From Prostheceraeus crozeri (taxonomy: Eukaryota > Platyhelminthes > Polycladida > Euryleptidae): 64,000 nucleotides of DNA. The notes beneath the pieces were generated by a model. The model was not told the DNA's origin. It saw only the letters and a list, made by a program, of their open reading frames with translations, and did no database searches. This document shows positions 1-9,309 of the stretch, piece by piece. The stretch covers positions 110,417 through 174,416 of the forward strand of contig CAJQUW010006840.1 of the NCBI GenBank assembly GCA_907163375.1. The letters run 5' to 3'. A program made the position numbers and the translations under genes. Every line of letters begins with the position of its first letter. The stretch's first letter is position 1.

Positions 1-607
1 GCAACAGGCTGCGGAGGTGACAAGGCAACTGGCTGCGGAGGCGGCAAGGCATCAGGCTGCGGAGGCGGCAAGGCATCAGACTGCGGAGTCGGAACGGCAT
101 CATGCTGCGGAGGCGACAAGGCAACAGGCTGCGGAGGCGGCAAGGCATCAGGCTGCGGAGGCGGCAAGGCATCAGACTGCGGAGTCGGAACGGCATCATG
201 CTGCGGAGGCGACAAGGCAACAGGCTGCGGAGTCGTAACGGCATCATGCTGCGGAGGCGACAAGGCAACAGGCTGCGGAGGCGACAAGGCAACAGGCTGC
301 GGAGGTGACAAGGCAACATGCTGCGGAGGCGGCAAGGCATCAGGCTGCGGAGGCGGCACGGCATCTGGCTGCGGAGCGGAACGGCATCAGGCTGCGGAGG
401 CGACAAGGCAACAGGCTGCGGAGGTGACAAGGCAACAGGCTGCGGAGGCGACAAGGCAACAGGCTGCGGAGGCGACAAGGCAACAGGCTGCGGAGGCGAC
501 AAGGCAACAGGCTGCGGAGGCGGCACGGCATCAGACTGCGGAGTCGGAACGGCATCAGGCTGCGGAGGCGACAAGGCATCAGGCTGCGGAGGCGGCACGG
601 CATCAGG
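1..607. repeat. 24-bp GC-rich minisatellite, about 25 units
   Basis: Tandem copies of a 24-bp unit built on GGCTGCGGAGGCGACAAGGC, with two main variants (GGCGGCAAGGCATCA and GTCGGAACGGCATCA). The array runs off the left edge. Because 24 is a multiple of three, open frames arise on both strands as octapeptide repeats such as ATRQQAAE. A G-to-T change near 230 makes a stop in one frame, and a 1-base deletion in the unit near 378 (GAGCGG for GAGTCGG) shifts every frame. I therefore read it as non-coding; a repetitive coding exon continuing to the left is less likely. Confidence 0.9.
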
Positions 608-2315
608 AAAGTCACATTCCATTTCTTCAAACTCATTTTTCGTTTGTTCGGGCAATTTGTTGATCCAATGACTCGTGTAGTCATAATCAGTTTTTGGAGG
701 TTAAATCTCTCTTCTTCCTGAAAAGATGAAAGAGATTTTGGTTATGGAAAATATATATATACATCCTTAGTGTATAGTAATATTTTGCAAATCAATCTTT
801 CACTGATTAAACGTAAATTACGATTATTATACAGTATACTTAACTAAATGAATTTAAACTATACCTGATTATCTTGTAATGCAATTTTGATATCTAGAAT
901 AATTGATTATATTTGATAACTTCCCAGTCCCAGGGCAGGTTTACAAATTATAGAACTGTTGGTGTCACAAAAGTAGCACGTATCAACAAGCAACTGTTGG
1001 AAATGATTAAATGAATATAAAACACTTGAGTTTTAATCAGAGATGTGATCCGGTATACTTACATTGAAATATATTTTCGGAGTTACAGTTACTCTGATTT
1101 TCATTTTTGAATGCTACAGTTACGGTTAGGCACACATCCTAAATAATAATCATAATGATGATATCACATAATATCAAAGATAGAACTTTCAAAAAAGCTC
1201 GGTCTTCATGAAATTGGTCTACATAGTTCGAATCTAAATAGTTCCGAGTTATATTTAATTCCGAATAGGGGTATTTTTTCGTTCAGCCCATCATAACTTA
1301 TACAACCATGTACGAGTATGTATTGTGCAAGAGGGTATTGTTAGTTTGAAAGATTCTAGGTCTATGGGATTTGTAACCAATTAGCACTAGCAATAAACTT
1401 TAGATAATTGGAAAATTCACCTTTGAATCTACCTTCTTATTGTAAAGGCTTCCTACATCGTTTTTGGTGCCCTCAAACAAGTTGCTGGTATTGCCTGATG
1501 CTCTCATATTTAACCTTCCGCCTTCAAGATTACGCTTGAATACGAGTGCGAGGAATAAGAAATTTAGAAAGATATCAAATCGCTACTAAATAAGTATTTC
1601 TCATTATACTAAATTCATCCGCAATATTCATGTACGTACAGCCATACATTTACGCTGTACGTATGTTGTGAATTCATTCAATATTTTCAACAATTAGTCT
1701 GATGATATATTATAAAGGGTGTAAGAAGCAGAGTTCACTATTTTATAGAAAAACATTTAGCCATGTAGCAAACTTTTCAAAGACAAATATCATAATTTCA
1801 CCTGATTGGGTTATCTTTGGAGTCATTTACGAAAAACTCGGTAATAGGCCTCTAGGGACATAGGGAATATGCTATAGATTACTATCAATAAATCACTGTC
1901 TACAGTAAACAAATTTTGTGAAAGGTTCCTCAGAAAATGTCCTTTGACCTCTATACTCATTGATCACTTCAGCAACTTTTGAATTAGGCCTATAGAGTGA
2001 ACATAAAAGAACGTCCCAACTGTAAATATTGTGGCATTACAGAGCAACGCTAGAGGTTGGCCGCTACGGCATTGGAAAGATAAAATTCTGAAGTACATGT
2101 ATTTTTAGACGAAATATGATAACTAAAAATTGAAACATAGTTATAGTCAGAATTTTGTTTTGAAAATTTGCTTTGAGAGGCTGGCCAATGATAATAAGCT
2201 AAAAAATAAAACATGTTTATTATAATTTACATGTCTTTCAAAAAATCGGGTATAACTCAGTTCTTCCTCTCAGGACGGCCAACGTCCTGGAGTTCTGCCT
2301 CTCATTTATGTATGA
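608..2315. other. No gene seen; AT-rich DNA
   Basis: No sizeable open frame. Near 1041 the sequence AGAGATGTGATCCGG resembles the end of a hAT-type transposon, but I found no partner end. A short inverted repeat (AGGACG...CGTCCT) lies at about 2272-2290, just before the 135-bp array. Confidence 0.5.
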
Positions 2316-2917
2316 GATAAGATATCTACATCGCCTAATGAAAAGGTAAAACCATGTAGTTTAAAGTACTTGTCTTTACATTAACAAAATTAGATTTCTA
2401 TTTAGTAACTATAACATGCAGTTTGAACTATTCGAGTTTGAATATAGGAGGATAAGATATCTACATCGCTTAATGAAAAGGTAAAACCATGTAGTTTAAA
2501 GTACTTGTCTTTACATTAACAAAATTAGATTTCTATTTAGTAACTATATCATGCAGTTTGAACTATTCGAGTTTGAATATAGGAGGATAAGATATCTACA
2601 TCGCTTAATGAAAAGGTAAAACCATGTAGTTTAAAGTACTTGTCTTTACATTAACAAAATTAGATTTCTATTTAGTAACTATATCATGCAGTTTGAACTA
2701 TTCGAGTTTGAATATAGGAGGATAAGATATCTACATCGCTTAATGAAAAGGTAAAACCATGTAGTTTAAAGTACTTGTCTTTACATTAACAAAATTAGAT
2801 TTCTATTTAGTAACTATATCATGCAGTTTGAACTATTCGAGTTTGAATATAGGAGGATAAGATATCTACATCGCTTAATGAAAAGGTAAAACCATGTAGT
2901 TCAAAGTACTTATCTTT
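2316..2917. repeat. 135-bp tandem repeat, about 4.4 copies
   Basis: Units begin GATAAGATATCTACATCG at 2316, 2451, 2586, 2721 and 2856, an exact 135-bp spacing. The copies are almost identical (differences include CGCCTAATG/CGCTTAATG and ATAACATG/ATATCATG). The last copy breaks off after about 60 bp. Each unit contains GAAAAGGTAAAACCATGTAG, which also forms the arms of the hairpin at 3108-3153, so array and hairpin probably belong to one element. Confidence 0.93.
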
Positions 2918-3107
2918 GCTTAGATAATTTCTGGCATGCATACTGAAATCATAGCTGTAGTTCAAAGTACAGGCTTTTTTCTTTTAAAGAAAATGAAATC
3001 CTTTAAACCACACGGTTTATGCATTTTCTAAATCCTACAGTTTTTATCCTTCGATACCTAAACTTTGTACATATATTCTACGTCATTTAAAATAGCTAAA
3101 ATCAGAT

Positions 3108-3153
3108 GAAAAGGCAAAACCATCTACTTTAAACTACATGGTTTTGCCTTTTC
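3108..3153. repeat. Perfect 16-bp inverted repeat (hairpin) after the 135-bp array
   Basis: GAAAAGGCAAAACCAT (3108-3123) pairs exactly with ATGGTTTTGCCTTTTC (3138-3153) across a 14-base loop. The arm is a one-base variant of a segment in each 135-bp unit. Between array and hairpin (2918-3107) are further degenerate copies of the GTAGTTCAAAGTAC motif. A tandem core followed by a terminal hairpin is the layout of non-autonomous Helentron/Helitron-like elements; that assignment is inference. Confidence 0.85.
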
Positions 3154-4194
3154 ACGGCCGAACAATAGTTCACATTATTGTGTATTGTGTTATGCCTATT
3201 CAATGTATAGTGCTCATCACTTAACTCATTTGACGCGAAGCTTTTATTCAACATCGCGAAGCTAGAGAAATTCCTAGAACGCAAAATTTGGTAATAAGAT
3301 GGAAGAGAAGATCAACGTGATTGTAACGAAGCCATTCTCAATGTTTAGAATCTCGGTAAAATCAAATGAATCTCACACCTCAAAACACTCCCATACTTTC
3401 AACAGTGGAATTTCTGCAAGAGGTTTTCGAATACCTTGTCAGTGACTATGTTATCCTCTTGATGAAATTCACAATCAGTAGTGCAAGTACAAACTGTCAT
3501 TCGTCATCCTCCCGTGTTGGAACTTGCAGCGATGTTTTTTAGATCAGTTCATCTACATTTCCTCTATCTTTATATATTGCTAATTTATGATGTTGATACG
3601 TGGTGCAAATTTTTGCATCGAAGCAAGATTATGCAGAAAATGTCAATATTTAATGTTAATGAGTTCACTGTGTTAATGTTCGCGTGTCTGCAATTTTTGA
3701 AATGTTGAGCCGCAATATACCTGTTTGTGGCTCAATTACTGCTAACTTACACACAATGATGTTTCAATTCCGATCTCTGAAATGTAACCTAGTCTAACAG
3801 AGAGTGCCATATTTCCCTCGATTTTCGTAGAAATTAATGCATTTAACTATCCAGCCATTGGAATCATTCAGTTATGTGTGATAAGTAAAAGCATTTAGGG
3901 TGTGAAAAATTCGAAATCGTATTTTGACAGTTGTCCAGTTACTTATCAGCAAAAAGTAGTGGAACTGCTGCACTGGTCATAATGCTTGAGCAAACAGCCA
4001 TACAGAAGCTGATTGACACTAATAAGATGATTCTTAATCGTGAGCTGAAATTTACAGTTAAATTGTAGAACTACGATTTGCGTTTTCAAGTTATATGTGG
4101 CTAGTCCCTTATTTTGTTATATTTTTGTTATTGCATTGATGTAATGATGCATGAAACCAGGTCCTTTGTATCATCTTGTGTAAGCTGATCGGTA
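3154..4194. other. No gene seen
   Basis: AT-rich sequence with only short chance frames and no repeat structure or motif I can name. Confidence 0.5.
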
Positions 4195-4202
4195 TCTATA
4201 TT

Positions 4203-5674
4203 AGAGATGTGCAGCAGCTATGAACTGAAACCCAACCCGACCACTTTCCACCCGCACCTGAGCAATAATTTTGAACCCGACCCAACCCGAAAATCTTAAC
4301 GAGATTAAACAAACCCGGAAAAATCAAATTGAAAAATGGAATTCCTGCGGCACCGTGGAGAATGAATACCTTAAATTTGGGCTTGAGCATTTGTGAATTG
4401 CACAAATAGACTGGCACCATTAATTCGATTAATTACAATCGATTACAATCAAGTCGACGTGCAATGCAGATCGATTACGAATACGGATGTAGCAGTAGTG
4501 ATAAAAAAGACATGTTTCTTAGCTACATCGGTTCTGTGCATCATTATATGCGCATCAGAATGCAGAATATGAATGCTATAATTGTTGTTATCCCTTCTCT
4601 TGGTATTGCAATATCGTTTCATACTTCGTCACATTATAATTTTATAAATATTTCAGCCTATGCGCACTTCAAAAAGCGGAGCTGCAGTTCGATGAACCGA
4701 GAAATATATACCGTTGGTAACAGATATGCGATTGAGGACATTTTTCAAAATTCGGTATTTATGGGTTATCTCCCTCCCCCACGTTTTTCAAATTTCTCTG
4801 AAATCCGTAAAAATGAATCAACTGTCACAAAATTTCAGATATAAGTATTTGAGTATATTTTCCACCCACATGCAAAGGTTTATGCAGATTGGACAACTAC
4901 TTTTTGAATTAGAGACGACACTTGAAGTGTAGCGATGTCAGCAGCTTGATCTGACTTTGTCTGTTCGACGGCAATGTTCTCTTTCCGTCTTCATCTCATC
5001 CACTGCTATTTGAAATCTTCCCACGACTACTACCCTACCACACCTTTCTACAGTTAAACATTAATGGAAAGGATGTGGTTTAGGTCATTATCACTTCAAA
5101 AGTTGTCGCGACATGACTTTGTCAACGTACATCTGCGTAACCATTCGTCCAACCCAGCCAACGGCAGAATAACGGACGTAAAACGTATATGATGATGTGC
5201 TCAGAGGATGAGGTCAGGCGAAGTCAGATCAAGCTGCAGACATCGCTACACTTCACGCAATCGTCTCTAATTAAAGAAGTACTTGTCGGATTTCCATAAA
5301 TTTTTGTATGTGGGTAGAAAATATACTCAAATACATGTCTCTGAAGTTTTGTTATGATTGATTCATTTCTATGGATTTTAGACAAATTTGAAAACGTGGG
5401 GGAAGATAACCCATAAGTACCCAAAATTCTATAAGAAGTTCGTGTGCACATTCATAACATTCGTACACATTTATATTTATGGAATAAATACGCCTGTTTA
5501 TCTACAAAGGAAATTAACAAAACAAATGAATTAACAAAACCTTTATAAATTTCTAGGTATCATCAAATCACAACCCGAGAATAAAACACAAATATTTTAC
5601 TATCAAGCCGAACCCGAAATAAATTCGCAAACCCGACCCGAATCCTGGTTTGCGTCGGGCTCGCATGCCTCTGG
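4203..5674. mobile_element. Non-autonomous hAT-like element with internal inverted arms
   Basis: The ends are AGAGATGTGCAG (left) and GCATGCCTCTGG (right, reading CCAGAGGCATGC inward), flanked by TCTATATT (4195-4202) and TCTATATG (5675-5682), an 8-bp target duplication with one mismatch. Just inside both ends are runs of CCCGACCC/AACCCGA motifs (about 4230-4315 and 5570-5660). Further in, 4742-4963 and 5213-5435 are diverged inverted copies of each other around a 250-bp spacer. There is no transposase. The 8-bp duplication and CAGAG-like end suggest hAT. A related inverted pair lies at 29720-29990. Confidence 0.6.
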
Positions 5675-5842
5675 TCTATATGCAACCAAATTCAGATATT
5701 AGTTGTGGGGAATCCACTCTGAAAATGACTGATTTGCATTAAGATACCACTCGTCCGTTCATCTCTGGAGATGTTTAGAATCAGTATTCTGTTCTAAATT
5801 TTAGAACCAAAACTTGAAGCTCTTGTATCTCATCTTCATTTC

Positions 5843-6762
5843 TACAGTATCTGGAAGTCTATTCTGAACAGCAAGATTCATATTTAGATAATAAGAATTC
5901 TATTTCCATCATGATATTGCAGTTCTTTGCATTTTTATCAGTGCATTTAAATTTTGCCGTTTTGCATTCGTGTCAGACGAAATAGAATTTGTATTTTCTG
6001 AATCAGATATCTCGTAATAGAAATCTTAATTGGTTTTGTATAGATAAACAGAAATCTTACTGTTCAGAATAGAGTGTATGTAAAAAAGTCAACTTTTCTG
6101 AGACCGTTATTTTAAAGTTATTCCCAAATTTTTGGTATACACCTTCGGAGGAACCAAAATTGGAAAGGAGACATCAATTGAACTGATGTTTACGAAAACA
6201 TGTTTAAAAAATAGTAACTAATGATATCATTGTTTGGAAATGGACATAATTTTTCTATATCATAAATGCATGCGGACAATGGGAAACCTCTCAGAGGCAG
6301 GGAGCCCTAAAATAGCGAAAATATGCTAACTAGGGCTCCCTGCCGCAAACCTACCTTCTATGGTAAGTGCATGTAATGCAGTATTTGTACATGCAAATAT
6401 TTTGATACAAATAATGCATTACATGCACTTAACATAGAAAGTAGGTTTGCGGCAGGGAGCCCTAGTTAGCATATTTCCGCTATTCTAGGGCTCCCTGCCT
6501 CTGAGGGGTTTCCCATTGTCTGCATGCATTTATGATATAGAAAAATTATGTCCATTTCCAAACAATGATATCATTAGTTACTATTTTTTAAACATGTTTT
6601 CGTAAACATCCGTTGAACTGATTTGTCACCTTTCCAATTTTGCTTCCCCCGAAGGTGTATACCGAAAATTTGGGAAAAAATTTAAATTTAGATGTCACAG
6701 ACCGATTGCATCTCTAAAACGTATTTTTTGTTCAGAATAGGCTTCCAAATACTGTATATTTT
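5843..6762. mobile_element. Foldback element with nested hairpins
   Basis: Arms 6121-6389 and 6406-6676 are near-perfect inverted copies around a 16-base loop. Inside each arm is a second inverted repeat, GCAGGGAGCCCTA...TAGGGCTCCCTGC, about 45 bp long, giving a cruciform-like arrangement. Weaker inverted homology extends outward: TCTATTCTGAACAG near 5858 pairs with CTGTTCAGAATAGG-like sequence near 6729-6742, and GTATCTGGAAG pairs with CTTCCAAATAC. No open frame. The outer limits are approximate because homology fades. Confidence 0.75.
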
Positions 6763-7456
6763 CAGTGATTCTAGTATTCAATGACCTGGTTTCAGAGGAT
6801 TTGTGACTTCATTTAGTTGTTGTAAGCATATTTGTAATGGATGACACTTTTATATTCACATTGCATTTTATATATTTCTGATAGTATTTGTTAGGGGTGT
6901 TTGTTATGACAATTAATATTTTTATTTTTTGTCTTGTCTTAGGGGGTTCTGTCTATCAGGTTTCTGTGCCATCGATAAATGGGAGGAAATCAACACTTTT
7001 TGCTTTTCAATAAAATATGACTGTAAACATTGAGTTTTTTTATTTCTCAATACCGTTCAGGAAAATCGGGCGGTCAGCATTTATCAATGTTAACGAAGCA
7101 ATTTTTCCAGTGAGAGGCTATAGCAGCCAATAATGAAGCAATCAGAGAAAAATTTTCTCTGATTCAGAGATAAAAATGACTGTATTCCTCTGTAATCAGG
7201 GATCATGAAAAACAACATTAATGATAATTTGACCGAGCGCTTAGGTGTTAGCCCTAGTACTACTGAGCGATTTTATGTACGCAGTTCTACTGAGGATGGC
7301 AATTTTTACCATTCATGAAAAAAGACGCTAAATTCCAACAAAAGTGATTTTGTATTCAAGTATTGGGAAGATCGAGAATCGATGCGGTCAGGACAAATCA
7401 CTGTGTGATGTATGTGAGCTGTGTATGTACCTGAGTTTCTTGTATTTTTGCTTCAC
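6763..7456. other. No gene seen
   Basis: AT-rich DNA between the foldback and the transposon nest. Nothing recognisable. Confidence 0.45.
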
Positions 7457-7744
7457 TAGGTGACGCCACACTCAGCTACGCGCATCGGTAACTCGCGCGC
7501 AAATGCACGTTAAACATCCGTGATGGCTACGCGTGACAGTGCTGCAACATCCGTCGGCAGTCCTGTTATAGGACCTATAGATCCTATCAGAGGCTAAACA
7601 ATGTGCATAATACCCCTTATGCAAAAGGATGACTTTAACCCTATCAGGCCGGGCGACTTTTTGCGTCGTAGGACCGGGGGCACAAATTTTCCATGTTCCA
7701 ACGGATAAAACTTGCATGAAAATTGGGCAACGACATATTTCGAG

Positions 7745-8587
7745 CAGGTATGCGGAGTCCTATCATTTTGATAGGACTCCGGCTTTTGATAGGACTCCGA
7801 TTCCGACTCCTGGTGGCCAATAGCCTAGTTTTTGAAAAATTAACTGGCAACCTACCCGGTGAAAAAAAAACTGTCGGGATCTGTCGGTCAATTGTCGGGA
7901 AGCCGGCTACCCGACAATTTACCGACAGATTCCCACAGTTTTTTTCACCGGGTAGCGGGTACATATCATAGATCCTTATAGTCTTACCTGAACCTATTTT
8001 TAGGGATCATAGCTGTGTCAATTATCACTCATTTTCGATGAAAGTTTATCAAATGTCGCTTTAAGTTGGATGCATACGACTTGGCTCCTCCCATCCTGTT
8101 GATGTGTGCTTCATACGTTTCTTCAGTCTCTACCAGGCAGGAAAATTTCCATCATTCTCAAAAAGAATGAGTTCACTTTCGATTTTAATATGCGCTTTTT
8201 AGAGGACCCATCACACACGATTAACGTGAGGGTAAGATGATGATGTTCTCAAACAAACTAGTATTTCATTTTTGTCTCTGATGTGACCTTTGGCGCGTAG
8301 GTGTGATCGAGGCTAGGAAGGTTTGTCTTAATTCTCTACTGAATCACCGAGTGAAAAGAAAATCCCTTTTTCACTATCACGGGCATTCCCTCAACTATTT
8401 CAAGTTTTGCATGCGCTGCTGTCTCTGTACTTTTGTTTAACGGAGGAAGTTGATATCAAGACAGTGACAACTATGTGCACGAGAATAAATAATTTGTTGT
8501 ATTACGGTATATTTCGGGTTTAGCTCCTATCATTTGATAGGACTCCGACTCCAGCAAAAAAGATAGGACTCCGACTCCGCATCCCTG
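7745..8587 (-). mobile_element. hAT-type element, copy A of the GATGCGGAGTC family
   Basis: The ends are CAGGTATGCGGAGTC (left) and GACTCCGCATCCCTG (right). Subterminal palindromes CCTATCATTTTGATAGG and CCTATCATTTGATAGG sit just inside. The body matches the reverse complement of 59695-60436 along its length, so the two copies lie in opposite orientation about 52 kb apart (strand is relative to that copy). The flanks ATTTCGAG and ATCGAGTC are only loosely alike, so the target duplication is uncertain here, unlike copy B. No transposase is encoded. Confidence 0.75.
7854..7953. mobile_element. 100-bp hairpin MITE nested in the hAT copy
   Basis: ACCCGGTGAAAAAAAAACTG at the left and its near-perfect complement at the right fold into an almost complete hairpin, also pairing CTGTCGG/CCGACAG and ATTGTCGGG/CCCGACAAT. 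The sister copy (59695-60436) lacks this block: there the sequence goes directly from the GAAAAACTGG...CCTAC part to the ATAATTTATC part. It is therefore a separate insertion after the two copies diverged. Confidence 0.75.
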
Positions 8588-9309
8588 ATCGAGTCTCTTT
8601 TTTCGTATGGGAGTGCCTATTTTCCTGAAGATCTTCCGACCAAAAATTCAAACTTAAAATTTGTATTTCCATTTTTTTTACTTTTCGCATGTTTTTTGCA
8701 TCAAAAATTGTTCATTACATTTATGCAAGCTTTTACTCAAATATATCTAAATGGTGTTATATACGCATAATTTTTTGCGTCAATAATGTCTTTTCATGTA
8801 TTATTGCATTTTTCTATCATTGCAAAATGTCTCGCTGTAATGACTTTCGCAATAAAAACAAGGTTATCATAGGTTACATTCTGAATATATAGGCCTAATC
8901 TTTCGAATGATGATACATATTTTGCATTGCACTAGGTGACATGCCACGCGTAATTGCGTAACACCCCAAGCATCCGTGGTTAAGGACATTCTTCTTCTAC
9001 CCGCTTACATACGCGCTGCACTAAGAGTCAGAAATCACTTGATCTGATGCTGTTAAAACATGGGAAATGTTTATGAATACGCTCTAGTGAGCGTTCATAG
9101 TTTGCGCGTCGTCTACGGTTGTCTGCGTTGCCGCTTGAACCACGGATGAACCGCTAAGCATGTTCTGTCTTCCCTGAACATGAAATTGAGGTCCTATCAC
9201 AATATTTAGCCTCGGATACATGCAGACACATGAGATCAAAGTCTATATAACAGGACTGCCGACAGATGTTGCAGCAATGTCACGCATAGCCACGGATGTT
9301 TAGGGTCAT

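Noticed and set aside
17-663. Octapeptide-repeat protein or an antimicrobial-like Cys-rich protein in the minisatellite
   Set aside because: Frames are broken by a point stop and a 1-base deletion, and reading frames on both strands are equally open.
2316-2917. CRISPR-like array
   Set aside because: The units are contiguous 135-bp tandem copies without variable spacers, in animal DNA.
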